Positions 26,616 through 36,471 are shown, counted from the first letter of the stretch. The stretch is DNA of 61,085 bases from CALELM01 sp045617105 (GCA_045617105.1 JAZLHW010000031.1:1-61085); one strand, 5' to 3'. Numbers and translations are program-made. The notes: generated by a model from the sequence alone, not told the origin.

Positions 26616-27515
26616 ATGGAATTAAGACAGCTTGAGTACTTCCAAATGGCTAGTCGACTGCGAAACATTACTCGAGCAGCAGAACAGCTGCACGTTTCAC
26701 AGCCTAATATCACCGTGGCAATCAAAAAACTGGAAACCGAGCTCGGTATCCAACTGTTTGACCGCAGCCAAAAGCAGCTGTCGCTCACCCCAGAAGGCGC
26801 GGTCTTTCTTAATCGCATCGAACTGGCACTCAGAAACATTCAAGATGCGGTTCTTGAAGTGAATGATTACAAGCAATTACAAAAAGGAAGCATAAAAATC
26901 GGTATCCCACCAATGATCGGAGCTTATCTATTTCCTAAAATTTTTTCTGGCTTTCGTCATCATTATTCATTGCTTGACATTTACCTCTACGAAGAAGGTT
27001 CTATGAGCATACGAGAGCAAGTAGAGCGCAATGAACTTGATTTTGGAATTATCATCATTTCCAATGCATCCCCCAATCTCCAGCTGCTCCCTATGTCTAA
27101 AAATCAAATTGTTGCCTGCGTGCCAGAAAACAGCCCACTGGCGGAAAAAAAGGTACTGACACTCCAAGATATTGCCGTTTCGGACATCATCATGCTAAAG
27201 GAAGGCTCCTTCCTTCGCCAAATCACTCTCCAAAAAATGAAGGAGTCCTATATCCACCCAAATATCGTTCTGGAATCCAATCAAATACTGACCATTAAAG
27301 GTCTTGTGTCACAAGGAATAGGCATTGCCTTTTTGCTAGACATGGTTATCGAAAACGCCCCTGGCATCAAAGCCATCCCACTGGAAGATCCCATCTTCGT
27401 AGATGTCGGTCTTGCATGGAAAAAAGACCGTTATATTTCAAAAGCAGCCCAGTCCTTTATCGATTTTTGCCGCAACATATTAAGCAGCAATTCATACACA
27501 CATCTTGTAAACTAA
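26616..27515 (+). CDS. LysR-family transcriptional regulator
   Basis: A 299-aa regulator. The N-terminal winged helix-turn-helix (MELRQLEYFQMASRL...ITRAAEQLHVSQPNITV) is followed by a LysR substrate-binding domain (from about residue 90). Closest overall style is the CynR/CysB-like autoregulated group; the effector cannot be told. The start at 26616 has a strong aaaggagg 8-10 bases upstream, so the frame extending to 26544 is rejected. It is one of only two plus-strand genes, divergent from motA, and ends 15 bases from the convergent lytic transglycosylase gene without a terminator. Confidence 0.92.
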   Translation: MELRQLEYFQMASRLRNITRAAEQLHVSQPNITVAIKKLETELGIQLFDRSQKQLSLTPEGAVFLNRIELALRNIQDAVLEVNDYKQLQKGSIKIGIPPMIGAYLFPKIFSGFRHHYSLLDIYLYEEGSMSIREQVERNELDFGIIIISNASPNLQLLPMSKNQIVACVPENSPLAEKKVLTLQDIAVSDIIMLKEGSFLRQITLQKMKESYIHPNIVLESNQILTIKGLVSQGIGIAFLLDMVIENAPGIKAIPLEDPIFVDVGLAWKKDRYISKAAQSFIDFCRNILSSNSYTHLVN

Positions 27516-27530
27516 ACGTGTGCAAAAATA

Positions 27531-28139
27531 TCAATAATATAATTCAAGGTATTTTTTTTGGTACTTCAAGACCTTATGAACATACTCCCTTGTTTCCAGA
27601 AATGGAATCTTGTCAATATCAGAAAAATCCATATCCCAATGGTATTCCTTCATCCATTCTTTAACGTTTCCACGGCCTGCATTATACGCAGCAAGAACTA
27701 AGATCGTATTCCCCTGAAATTCTTCTTGCAATTCCGACAGGTACCAGATCCCATAACGAATATTTACCTCTGGATCACGCAAGCGTTTTGCAGAATATTC
27801 CTTATCCTCTAATCTGCCTGCTATCCATTTTGCTGTATCCGGCATCAACTGCATCAGACCAATCGCACCTCGGTGCGATTTTGCCTCATGCTTGAAATTA
27901 CTCTCTGTCTTAATAACAGCGATTGCAAGATTACTGTCCACATTATAAAGTTCAGAATACGTCTTTACCTCCGCCTGATAAGGATATGGATATAAATAGC
28001 TTCTTTGCACCGAAGTAATTTGAAAAAGAAAATATAACCCAAAACTGATCAGCAAAAGGCAAAGTCCAATTACCAAGGAATAGTTCACTCGTTTTTGTGT
28101 TCGCTGCGCTTCATGCATTTCCACAAAATAACCTTCCAT
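27531..28139 (-). CDS. Lytic transglycosylase, SLT domain
   Basis: A 202-aa membrane-anchored peptidoglycan lyase. An N-terminal helix (LVIGLCLLLISFGLYFLF) precedes a soluble-lytic-transglycosylase fold. The catalytic glutamate is in AIAVIKTESNFKHEA, and GAIGLMQLMPDTA and LAAYNAGRGNV complete the family motifs. It cleaves glycan strands in the periplasm. The ATG follows the coaE stop directly (TGAATG), so the two are coupled; another ATG 21 bases on is possible. Last gene of the ykuD-polA-coaE operon. Confidence 0.92.
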   Translation of the reverse strand: MEGYFVEMHEAQRTQKRVNYSLVIGLCLLLISFGLYFLFQITSVQRSYLYPYPYQAEVKTYSELYNVDSNLAIAVIKTESNFKHEAKSHRGAIGLMQLMPDTAKWIAGRLEDKEYSAKRLRDPEVNIRYGIWYLSELQEEFQGNTILVLAAYNAGRGNVKEWMKEYHWDMDFSDIDKIPFLETREYVHKVLKYQKKYLELYY

Positions 28140-28730
28140 TCATAATAACCCTCTCCATGCAGCCTCCACCTGCTGCATCGTATGTTCCAAATCCCCCAAA
28201 TTATAGATGACTACATCTGCTTTTTCCTTTTTTTCCTCTAGGGGCATCTGCGCCTTAATTCTTTGTTCAGCTTCCTGACTGGAAAAAGCATTTCTTTTCA
28301 TCAAACGCACCTTTTGTATATCCGCAGATACATATACGACCCACACGGCTTCCACCATGGACTCCCAACCTGCTTCATACAAAAGAGGCACATCCAAAAA
28401 CACATTTGCATTCCTGTTCCGTTTCAACGCCTCCAACCGAGATTCCATTTCAAATCGAATCATCGGATGTGCCATGGAATTCAGCCACGCCTTTTCACTT
28501 TCTGATGCGAACACCTTTTCTGCTGCCGCTCTTCGATCCAAATCGCCATTGGGCAGCAGAATCTCATTGCCGTAACGCTGCACATATGCCTGCCAAATAG
28601 GCTGATCAGGCTGAGATAACTGATACGCAATAGCATCTGCATCCAAAATCTCTGCACCAAGCTGGTGCAAATACTGTGCTACAACGCTCTTTCCACTGGC
28701 GATCCCACCTGTCAAACCGATTACATGCAT
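28140..28730 (-). CDS. coaE: Dephospho-CoA kinase CoaE
   Basis: A 196-aa P-loop kinase for the last step of coenzyme A synthesis. The start at 28730 gives MHVIGLTGGIASGKS, the canonical N-terminus with Walker A, with taggag 7 bases upstream; the longer frame to 28829 lies in polA. DADAIAYQL and the LLYEAGWE motif are present. It follows polA by 13 bases, a gene order (polA-coaE-lytic transglycosylase) seen in many Firmicutes. Confidence 0.95.
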   Translation of the reverse strand: MHVIGLTGGIASGKSVVAQYLHQLGAEILDADAIAYQLSQPDQPIWQAYVQRYGNEILLPNGDLDRRAAAEKVFASESEKAWLNSMAHPMIRFEMESRLEALKRNRNANVFLDVPLLYEAGWESMVEAVWVVYVSADIQKVRLMKRNAFSSQEAEQRIKAQMPLEEKKEKADVVIYNLGDLEHTMQQVEAAWRGLL

Positions 28731-28743
28731 ACCAATACTCCTA

Positions 28744-31356
28744 TCACTTTGCCTCTGCCCAGTCCTTTCCAACATTGATCTCGATGACCAACGGAACGGA
28801 AAGCTCTGCAATATGTTCCATAGCATCACGCAAAAGATTCGACAAAGGCTCTATTTCCTCTTGCACCACTTCAAAAACAAGCTCATCATGTACCTGCAAA
28901 AGCATACGGCTTTTAAAGCCTGCCTCCTGCATTCTCTTGAACACTGTTGCCATAGCTAATTTGATGATGTCTGCTGCTGTTCCCTGTATTGGCGTATTCA
29001 TTGCCATACGCTCCGCAAGGCTTCGCTGGTTAAAATTACGGCTTCTTATTGCAGGAAGCTCCCTTTTTCTTCCAAACAACGTAGTCACATAGCCATCCTT
29101 GTGTGCCAATGCCACCATGCTGTCCAAGAACGTTTTAACACCAGGATATCTCGAAAAATATTTATTGATATAATCTGCTGCTTCATTTCTCGTAATATGC
29201 AGATCTCTTGACAGGCCATAATCGCTGATTCCATAAACAATACCGAAGTTAACGGCCTTTGCCTTCCTGCGAAGCTCTGATGACACCTCGTCCAAAGGTA
29301 CATCAAAAACCTCTGCTGCCGTACATGCATGAACATCTTCATCGTGCAGAAATGCATCAATAAAATTCTTATCTTGCGACATATGAGCCAATATCCTCAA
29401 CTCAATCTGTGAGTAATCGGCAGAAAGAATTCCATCATATCCAACAGAGGGCTCAAACAAGGAACGAATTTCTTTCCCTGCCTCCGTCCGGACAGGAATG
29501 TTCTGCAAATTAGGATCAGAGCTGCTCAGCCGTCCAGTAGCCGTTACTGTCTGATTGAAGCTTGTATGGACACGATGTGTTTTTTCGTTCAGCAATTCAA
29601 ATAACCCATCCAGATATGTAGACTTCAGCTTTGTCCACGTCCGATAGGAAAGTATTTTTTCTATCACGGGATGCAGTCCATAAAGGTTTTCCAATACTTC
29701 CGCATTGGTAGAATATCCTGTTTTCGTCTTTTTGATTACAGGCAAATTCAATCGTTCAAATAAAATAGCTCCCAACTGCTTCGGAGAATTGATATTGAAT
29801 TTTTCTCCCGTCAAAGAAAAGATCTCGTTCTCTAAAGAAAGAATCTTTTCCTGCATCTTCTCGGCTTGCAGTGACAGCCTTTCATGATTCACAAAAATTC
29901 CTGTTCGCTCCATGAAAGCCAAAACCTCCACCACAGGAAGCTCTATTTCGGCATATAAGCGATCCAGCTTTTGTTCAACCAATTTTTCCTTTAAAACATT
30001 TCCCAAATAAAAAATAGCTTTGGTTTCCCATGCCAACCGCTGCAGCGCATCATCAAATTTCTCCAACGCAAAACTAGGGAGATATTCCGACATGAGATAA
30101 GAAAGCGACCTCTCCTTCTCCTCTGGGTGAAGCAAATATGCCGCCAAAGAAATATCAAAATACGCACAAGGACAAGCAATCCCCGCATGATATAACTGCT
30201 TCACATCAAAAGTCCATACTTGCTCCATTTTCTGCAAAGCTGAAATTACTTCCCCAAACAGAGAAGAATTCTCTGCCACGAAGTAAGTTCCCTGTTCGGT
30301 TGCCAAAAATAATCGTTCCAACTGCAAAAAAGGAGTCTTTCCCTCTGTTTCAACAGACACTGCCACATGCTTCGATGCTGCAATATCTTGAATTTCCTCT
30401 CTGGAAACAAGCTCCTTATATTGCACAGAAATCGTCTTTTGCGCAGGTACAAACTCTTCAAAAGGAAGTGCATTCTCTGCTCCGCTGAAAAAAAACTCCT
30501 CGCAATGCTTCAAAACAGACTTCAAACCATACTTATGGCAAAAAGCTCTCAATTTTTCCTGATCTGGATGCACCAAAAATTTTTCAGGAAGAAAATCAAC
30601 CCCTGGGACATCGCAATGAATAGTTGCTAATTTCTTGGAAAGAAATGCCTGTTCTCTATTGACGGAAAGATTTTCTTGCAATTTCTTCCCTTTTATCTCA
30701 TCTACATGCTCAAATATATTTTCCAAAGACTCATATTCCAGCAGAAGCTTCGTTGCAGTTTTATTCCCAACTCCAGGAACTCCGGGAATATTGTCCGATG
30801 CGTCTCCCATCAATCCTTTCAAATCGATCAACCGCAATGGCTGCATCTGGTATTCTTCTTCAAAAGCAGTTTCATCATACAGCTTCATCTCAGAAATACC
30901 TTTTTTTGTCAGCATGACCGTCAAGCCTTTTCTTACTAATTGAAGTGCATCTCGGTCTCCAGTAACTACCATGACCTCACAATCATCGCTTACAGCCTTT
31001 GTAGCTAATGTTCCGATAAGATCATCAGCCTCATAGCCTTTCTTTTCTACAAAAGCAATGCCGCAAGACGCAGAAAAATCACGAAGCAATGGAATCTGCA
31101 CCTTTAATTCTTCCGGTGTCGGCTTGCGGGTTCCTTTATAATCCGAAAACATTTCATTTCGAAAGGTTATTTTTCCCTTATCAAACGCAATAGCCAAGAA
31201 ATCCGGTTTCATTTCCTTCAAAAGTTTCAAGAGCATATTGGAAAAGCCCAAAACAGCATTCGTGAATTCCCCGCTCGCCGCTGAAAGAAGCGGAAGCGCA
31301 TAAAATGCCCGATACATCAAGCTGCTTCCATCCAATACCAAGAATTTCTTTTTCAA
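28744..31356 (-). CDS. polA: DNA polymerase I
   Basis: An 870-aa repair and replication polymerase. The N-terminal 5'-3' exonuclease (residues 1 to about 290, LVLDGSSLMYRAFYAL, GYEADDLIGTLA) is followed by a 3'-5' exonuclease-like domain in which the first acidic pair reads VETEG, where active enzymes have DxE; proofreading is therefore probably lost. The polymerase domain has motif A DYSQIELRILAHMS, motif B RRKAKAVNFGIVYGIS and motif C LLQVHDELVFEV. Translation starts at a TTG (31356) with gggggag 6 bases upstream. Confidence 0.95.
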   Translation of the reverse strand: MKKKFLVLDGSSLMYRAFYALPLLSAASGEFTNAVLGFSNMLLKLLKEMKPDFLAIAFDKGKITFRNEMFSDYKGTRKPTPEELKVQIPLLRDFSASCGIAFVEKKGYEADDLIGTLATKAVSDDCEVMVVTGDRDALQLVRKGLTVMLTKKGISEMKLYDETAFEEEYQMQPLRLIDLKGLMGDASDNIPGVPGVGNKTATKLLLEYESLENIFEHVDEIKGKKLQENLSVNREQAFLSKKLATIHCDVPGVDFLPEKFLVHPDQEKLRAFCHKYGLKSVLKHCEEFFFSGAENALPFEEFVPAQKTISVQYKELVSREEIQDIAASKHVAVSVETEGKTPFLQLERLFLATEQGTYFVAENSSLFGEVISALQKMEQVWTFDVKQLYHAGIACPCAYFDISLAAYLLHPEEKERSLSYLMSEYLPSFALEKFDDALQRLAWETKAIFYLGNVLKEKLVEQKLDRLYAEIELPVVEVLAFMERTGIFVNHERLSLQAEKMQEKILSLENEIFSLTGEKFNINSPKQLGAILFERLNLPVIKKTKTGYSTNAEVLENLYGLHPVIEKILSYRTWTKLKSTYLDGLFELLNEKTHRVHTSFNQTVTATGRLSSSDPNLQNIPVRTEAGKEIRSLFEPSVGYDGILSADYSQIELRILAHMSQDKNFIDAFLHDEDVHACTAAEVFDVPLDEVSSELRRKAKAVNFGIVYGISDYGLSRDLHITRNEAADYINKYFSRYPGVKTFLDSMVALAHKDGYVTTLFGRKRELPAIRSRNFNQRSLAERMAMNTPIQGTAADIIKLAMATVFKRMQEAGFKSRMLLQVHDELVFEVVQEEIEPLSNLLRDAMEHIAELSVPLVIEINVGKDWAEAK

Positions 31357-31371
31357 GAATTTCTCCCCCTA

Positions 31372-32649
31372 TCACTTTGTTTGAGCAGTTCTTTGAAAAT
31401 TAGGAGATTGCGGCATTTTCGTTTCCGCTGCAGAAGCCGCAGGTGCTGCCTCATTTCCACCCGTTCCATTTATCACATCCTGTTTGGGAGAAACTTCCCT
31501 TCCCTTATTGGGCAGGAAGGGATTTGTTTTGTTCGTTGTATTCAGCTGGTACACATCCCCAGCATTCAATCCTCCACTCAAATGGAACAAAGTCTCCACA
31601 TCATCCGCATTGAAATAAAGCACGTCCCTTTTATTGTAGCCGATAACTTTTCCATATGGACTTTCCAAAGAGCTTTCCTCTTCATTCCATTGAACATCTA
31701 ATTGCAAAGCCGATGCGATTCCAGTAACAGGAAGATACATCACGGCATCAGAAAGCACAGCTTTTCCTGAAATTCTGCTTCCATTGACCAAAATAGGATA
31801 AACCTTCCCAATATACGTAGGTTCGCCGTCCGAAGCAGAAATCTTCTCCTCAATGCTTGCATAGCTTACAAAGGATTCCACTCCATAACCCTTCAGCCAT
31901 TGATCCACCAGCTCCACAGAAATTGGCTGCCAGCCATATCCATCCGGATATATATAATATGCCACCATATCGTCAGGGGATTTCTCTACGACAATACGAT
32001 TATATGTAATTTCTACTGGAGTTCCCAACTCCACCAGATCAAAAAGTGCTTCCACATCACTTTCCAGCATACGAATACAACCATTCGACACATAATGCCC
32101 AATGCTGTCCGGCTTGTTTGTTCCATGAATACCATAATTCCCATACAGCAGCATCCAGCGATAGCCTAACGGATTCGATGGACCGGAAGGAATGACATTC
32201 TCTGGATCAGATGGATCCGTCCATGTCGGATTAAGATCCTTAGAACTGATTTTATAATATCCAGTTGGTGTCGGAGTCGAAGTTGTCCCTGGACCAATTG
32301 GATACATGCGGATCTTTTCATTGCCCTGATACAATGTCAGCAATCTGCTTGCTAAATTGATCACAATTTTCTTTTCTAAATCCTGCTGCCCTTGCTCCTG
32401 TTGCTCTTGCGCCGGTTGTTCTTGAGGAACTGCCGACGATGCCGTTGGTTCATTTTCATGAGCCTTCGTCTCCTCTTCAACAACTGGTGTTTCCTTTAAC
32501 TCCAAGGAAGCTGAAGGAAGCCCTTCCCTTGAATGGGGCGTAGAACCGTCCAGAAATTCCTCATAATTACCAGCTGCCATAACATTTCCTGCCAAGAGTC
32601 CCATCATCAAGAACGCCCCAAGCAGTCTAACCATAACCTTCCCCAACAT
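31372..32649 (-). CDS. L,D-transpeptidase (YkuD) with extra C-terminal region
   Basis: A 425-aa exported enzyme that makes 3-3 cross-links in peptidoglycan or attaches proteins to it. The signal peptide is MVRLLGAFLMMGLLAGNVMAA. A Glu/Gln-rich linker (about residues 55-90) leads to the YkuD domain with the catalytic motif HGTNKPDSIGHYVSNGCIRM. The region from about residue 265 resembles a copper-amine-oxidase-N-like or stalk domain, and the tail is rich in Ala, Asn and Pro. The ATG at 32649 has aaggg 8 bases upstream; a TTG at 32655 is also in frame. It leads the operon with polA and coaE. Confidence 0.9.
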   Translation of the reverse strand: MLGKVMVRLLGAFLMMGLLAGNVMAAGNYEEFLDGSTPHSREGLPSASLELKETPVVEEETKAHENEPTASSAVPQEQPAQEQQEQGQQDLEKKIVINLASRLLTLYQGNEKIRMYPIGPGTTSTPTPTGYYKISSKDLNPTWTDPSDPENVIPSGPSNPLGYRWMLLYGNYGIHGTNKPDSIGHYVSNGCIRMLESDVEALFDLVELGTPVEITYNRIVVEKSPDDMVAYYIYPDGYGWQPISVELVDQWLKGYGVESFVSYASIEEKISASDGEPTYIGKVYPILVNGSRISGKAVLSDAVMYLPVTGIASALQLDVQWNEEESSLESPYGKVIGYNKRDVLYFNADDVETLFHLSGGLNAGDVYQLNTTNKTNPFLPNKGREVSPKQDVINGTGGNEAAPAASAAETKMPQSPNFQRTAQTK

Positions 32650-32736
32650 ATGCAAAACCCTTCTCTTCTATGAATTTCAAAAATCTAAAACCCATCATAC
32701 CATTATCAAACTTCATTTGCAATGGATTATAACGCC

Positions 32737-32870
32737 ATTGTTCAAGAAAATGCCATAAGCATTTTCCCTCCAATTTGCGTTTTAAAGAAGCGAAGATATG
32801 ACCGCCTCTTGTTTACTCTATAAGGCAGCCGCTGCCTATGGAGATGATAGATATCTGTGCTGAGCTATGG
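32737..32870 (+). repeat. Dispersed mosaic intergenic repeat, copy 4
   Basis: Positions 32737-32782 repeat window positions 1-46 with few changes, including the gaaaatgc/gcattttc hairpin. A diverged core (aaagaagcgaagatatg) and tail (ctatggagatgatagatatc then tgtgctgagctatg, 32836-32869) follow. It fills the 366-base gap between the L,D-transpeptidase gene and UPF0210, which otherwise holds only the UPF0210 terminator. Confidence 0.65.
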
Positions 32871-32911
32871 GGCAGCAAAAAAACTTCATTTCAAAAAGTT
32901 AATCTCCAACT

Positions 32912-32955
32912 AAAAAAATACTGCAGTCATGAAATCTAATCCACCACTGCAGTAT
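32912..32955 (-). terminator. Intrinsic terminator after UPF0210 gene
   Basis: The 10-bp stem atactgcagt/actgcagtat (32919-32955, 17-base loop) is followed on the minus strand by seven T (32918-32912). It ends the engB-to-UPF0210 gene run. Confidence 0.85.
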
Positions 32956-33015
32956 CATACAAAGTATTTCACATCATTCAATGACACAGTTCTATTTGCC
33001 ATGCAATCTGTTTTC

Positions 33016-34377
33016 TTAATTCGTCAGGCTCCGAATGGGGGCTGGGATACGTCCGCCACGTGCTATGAATGCCTCGGAGCTATATTGACGTTTGACAGGA
33101 ACGATTGGGCAATACCCCAAAAGTCCGCCAAATTCCACGACATCTCCTACCTTCTTTCCCGGAACAGGAATAATTCGGACTGCCGTTGTCTTGTTATTGA
33201 CCATCCCTATAACTGCTTCATCTGCTATAATTCCAGAAATCGTAGCTGCAGAAACATCTCCTTCTACCGCAATCATATCGAGACCAACGGAACAAACACA
33301 AGTCATGGCTTCTAATTTCTCAATAGAGAGACTGCCTTCCTTGATTGCATTGATCATACCTTCATCTTCACTCACAGGAATAAATGCCCCAGAAAGTCCG
33401 CCAACATGCGAGGATGCCATCAAACCGCCTTTCTTGACTGCATCATTGAGGAGCGCCAAGGCTGCTGTCGTTCCAGGTGCGCCGCAATTGGAAATTCCCA
33501 TTTCCTCAATGATACGCGCTACGCTATCTCCAACCGCTGGTGTTGGTGCAAGGGACAGATCTATGATGCCAAACGGCACGCCTAAACGTCTGGATGCCTC
33601 ACGTGCGACCAGTTGTCCGACACGTGTAATCTTAAACGCCGTCTTTTTTATAGTTTCTGCTATTTCGGTAAAATCAGCGCCCTTCAGCCCTTCCAAAGCA
33701 TGCTTTACAACACCTGGACCGCTAACCCCCACACTGACTACCTTCTCAGCTTCACTGACCCCATGAAATGCACCTGCCATAAAAGGATTATCTCCCGGAG
33801 CATTGCAGAATACCACAAGCTTTCCACAACCAAGTGCCTGCTGATCTCTAGTCAATTCTGCCGTCCGCTTGATAATTTCTCCCATTTCACGAACGCAGTC
33901 CATATTGATGCCGGCCTTCGTAGAACCAAGATTGACGGAGGAACAAACCACATCCGTAGACGCAAGTGCTTGGGGAATAGAATCAATGAGAATACGATCT
34001 CCATTGGTAAATCCCTTTTCTACCAGTGCCGAAAAACCGCCAATGAAATTTACGCCAACTTCCTTGGCTGCTTTGTCCATAGTCTCAGCGACAGGAACAT
34101 AACTATCTGTCTTGCAGGCATCGGCTGCAATGGCAATCGGAGTAACAGAAATACGCTTATGAATAATAGGAATTCCATATTCCGCTTCGATTTCTTCCCC
34201 TGTCTTCACCAAAAACTCTGCCGATGTCGTAATTTTATCATAAATATTTTGGCAAAACTTATTTATGTTTGGATGTGCACAATCCCGAAGAGAAATTCCC
34301 ATCGTTATCGTTCGGACATCCAGCTTGTTTTCCGTAATCATACGGTTGGTTTCCAAAATATCATCAATCGTTATCAC
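33016..34377 (-). CDS. UPF0210/DUF711 family protein
   Basis: A 453-aa conserved protein of unknown biochemical function, structurally related to glycyl radical enzyme folds but lacking a radical-site function that I can show. LDVRTITMGISLRDC, GVSGPGVVKHALEG and SSHVGGLSGAFIPVSEDEGM are family patterns. It begins with a GTG (34377) preceded by gggggatg. It lies 18 bases after an ACT-domain gene, and this UPF0237-UPF0210 pair is widely conserved. The ACT partner suggests amino-acid sensing. Confidence 0.92.
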   Translation of the reverse strand: MITIDDILETNRMITENKLDVRTITMGISLRDCAHPNINKFCQNIYDKITTSAEFLVKTGEEIEAEYGIPIIHKRISVTPIAIAADACKTDSYVPVAETMDKAAKEVGVNFIGGFSALVEKGFTNGDRILIDSIPQALASTDVVCSSVNLGSTKAGINMDCVREMGEIIKRTAELTRDQQALGCGKLVVFCNAPGDNPFMAGAFHGVSEAEKVVSVGVSGPGVVKHALEGLKGADFTEIAETIKKTAFKITRVGQLVAREASRRLGVPFGIIDLSLAPTPAVGDSVARIIEEMGISNCGAPGTTAALALLNDAVKKGGLMASSHVGGLSGAFIPVSEDEGMINAIKEGSLSIEKLEAMTCVCSVGLDMIAVEGDVSAATISGIIADEAVIGMVNNKTTAVRIIPVPGKKVGDVVEFGGLLGYCPIVPVKRQYSSEAFIARGGRIPAPIRSLTN

Positions 34378-34395
34378 TGGAACATCCCCCTAACA

Positions 34396-34665
34396 TCAAA
34401 TACTGTGCATGACATTAAAGATATCTTCATGCTGGGCTTTGATCTGAACATTGATCTCATCGCCGCGTTCCTTGAGAACCTTCTGCAATTCCAGCAATTT
34501 CATCTTGCTTTCACTTAATTCCGCAATAAGGATCATATTAAAAAAACCATCCATGATATTCTGATTGATGCTCAGGATATTTACATTGTTTTCTGCAAGA
34601 ATCTGCGACACAGTTGCTATAATACCTACGCGATCCTTTCCCACGACTGTTACTACAAGCTTCAT
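34396..34665 (-). CDS. ACT domain protein (UPF0237)
   Basis: An 89-aa single ACT domain (KLVVTVVGKDRVGIIATVSQ), with the conserved glycine-rich ligand turn KDRVGI. It is likely a small-molecule-binding regulator, and is nearly always next to UPF0210 genes. aggagg lies 9 bases before the ATG. Confidence 0.93.
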   Translation of the reverse strand: MKLVVTVVGKDRVGIIATVSQILAENNVNILSINQNIMDGFFNMILIAELSESKMKLLELQKVLKERGDEINVQIKAQHEDIFNVMHSI

Positions 34666-34695
34666 TTCAATATCCTCCTGCCTCTGATAGCAATA

Positions 34696-35253
34696 TCAAA
34701 TAATTTTTTCACCATGATATACTTCGCCGCCAATATCTGGCTTGACCCCGTATTCGATGGCCCATTCCGATTTATATTTAATTGCCTGTGCATGAATGCT
34801 TTTTACTCGATCATGCTCACGAACCACTTTTCCCGGAACTCCGACGACCAGGGAATTGGGCGGAATCACATCATTTTCCCTGACCAACGCACCAGCTGCA
34901 ATGATCGAACCATGTCCAATTTTTGCCCCAGTCAAAACTGTAGCATTCATTCCGACCAGCACATGGTCTTCAATCTCACAGCCATGAATCACTGCACCAT
35001 GCCCAATCGTCACATAATCCCCAATAATACATGGATAATCATCTGCAACATGGAGGCATGTCAGATCCTGAACATTAGAACACTCTCCTACGGAAATATA
35101 ATTGACATCGCCGCGTGCCACTACTCCGGGCCAAAGGCTTGCATACTTGCCAACGCGAACATCTCCCGACAAAAAAACCTGCGGTGCAACAAATGCTTCC
35201 TCATCAATTTGCGGGCTAATACCATGAAATTCATTGCTTTTGAGCGTATACAT
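34696..35253 (-). CDS. Gamma-class carbonic anhydrase family protein
   Basis: About 185 aa forming a left-handed beta-helix of hexapeptide repeats (residues 10-160). The three zinc-ligand histidines of the family are visible in CLHVADD and IGHGAVIHG. Many members have weak or no anhydrase activity, so the reaction is uncertain. I start it at 35253 (MYTLKSNEFHG), which matches family N-termini, although the ribosome site is weak; ATGs at 35262 and 35259 and a TTG at 35277 are also in frame. It follows the aminotransferase closely. Confidence 0.88.
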   Translation of the reverse strand: MYTLKSNEFHGISPQIDEEAFVAPQVFLSGDVRVGKYASLWPGVVARGDVNYISVGECSNVQDLTCLHVADDYPCIIGDYVTIGHGAVIHGCEIEDHVLVGMNATVLTGAKIGHGSIIAAGALVRENDVIPPNSLVVGVPGKVVREHDRVKSIHAQAIKYKSEWAIEYGVKPDIGGEVYHGEKII

Positions 35254-35283
35254 CGTCATCATCCATTCTGTATTCAAATAAAA

Positions 35284-36471
35284 TTATTTCCGATACTCTT
35301 CCGCTAATTTTTTGAAAAGCGGAAGTGAACGTTCTATCGTTTCCGTCTTTGTGCAATATGCCAGCCGGAAATGCCCCGGGCAGCCAAAATCCGCACCAGG
35401 AACAAGCAGCAGATCGTACTTCTTTGCTCGTTCACAAAATGCATAATCATCATCTTCCAAGGATTGTGGGAAGAGATAAAAGGCTCCCTGCGGCTTCACG
35501 CAGGAAAAACCTGCTTCCATCAAGCCATTATATATCATCTGCGCATTTTTTACATAAGTACTGATATCGGATGGCATATCGGCACAGCGCCCTACCACCA
35601 GCTGCCAAAGCGATGGTGCATTTACATGCGTAAGAACACGAGCCGCTCCAGCAATCGCAGGATATATTTTTTCAAAACCGTCTACTTCGTCAGGAACTAC
35701 AATATAACCAATACGCTCTCCCGGCAAGGAAAATGACTTACTGTAAGAATAACAAACTAAGGTGTTGGAATAATAGTTTGGAATATATGGAACCATGTAG
35801 TTTTCAAATGCGATTTCCCGATAAGGCTCATCGGAAATAATAAAAATCGGATGCCCATATTCCTTTTCCTTAAGTTTGAGTATCTCTGCCAGTTTCTTGA
35901 TCGTTGCCTCCGAATAGACAGCACCGCTTGGATTATTGGGCGAATTGACAATAACCGCTTTCGTATGTGCGGAGATCCTCTTCTCAAATTCATCAAAATT
36001 AATTTGAAAATCATCTATCTTGGCTGGAACCACAACCAATTTTGCACCAACCGATTCTACAAAGCAGCGATATTCCGGGAAAAAAGGAGCAAAAGCGATA
36101 AACTCATCATCAGCTTCTGTCAGAGCCTTGAAACAAATCGTAATAGATGCTGCCGCTCCTGCTGTCATAAACAAATTTTTTGCAGAAAAGCTGGTCCCAA
36201 AGCGTCGATTGATACTTTTTGCGATACTTTCACGAACCTCTGGATTACCTGGTGCAATCGTATATCCATGAATTGCACTGGGCTCCATTTCTTCTAAGAT
36301 ATTGATTGCTGTTCTCTTAATAAAATCAGGGGTTGGGATATTGGGGTTGCCAAGACTAAAGTCAAAAATATTTTCTTCCCCAACTTCCGCCGCACGTTTG
36401 CGCCCAAATTCAAAAATCGTGCGAATTGTTGATTTGCGAGAACCTAGCTCATACATTTTTTCTGAAACCAT
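35284..36471 (-). CDS. PLP-dependent aminotransferase, class I/II
   Basis: A 395-aa aspartate-aminotransferase-fold enzyme. NSPNNPSGAVYS, SDEPYREIAFEN and the PLP lysine in CYSYSKSFSLPGERIGYI are visible. The amino donor cannot be told. The start at 36471 (MVSEKMYEL) has aggag 8 bases upstream; the frame is open to 36519 but that part lies in the ahbB 3' gap and lacks a ribosome site. It sits directly after the two siroheme decarboxylase genes. Confidence 0.92.
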   Translation of the reverse strand: MVSEKMYELGSRKSTIRTIFEFGRKRAAEVGEENIFDFSLGNPNIPTPDFIKRTAINILEEMEPSAIHGYTIAPGNPEVRESIAKSINRRFGTSFSAKNLFMTAGAAASITICFKALTEADDEFIAFAPFFPEYRCFVESVGAKLVVVPAKIDDFQINFDEFEKRISAHTKAVIVNSPNNPSGAVYSEATIKKLAEILKLKEKEYGHPIFIISDEPYREIAFENYMVPYIPNYYSNTLVCYSYSKSFSLPGERIGYIVVPDEVDGFEKIYPAIAGAARVLTHVNAPSLWQLVVGRCADMPSDISTYVKNAQMIYNGLMEAGFSCVKPQGAFYLFPQSLEDDDYAFCERAKKYDLLLVPGADFGCPGHFRLAYCTKTETIERSLPLFKKLAEEYRK

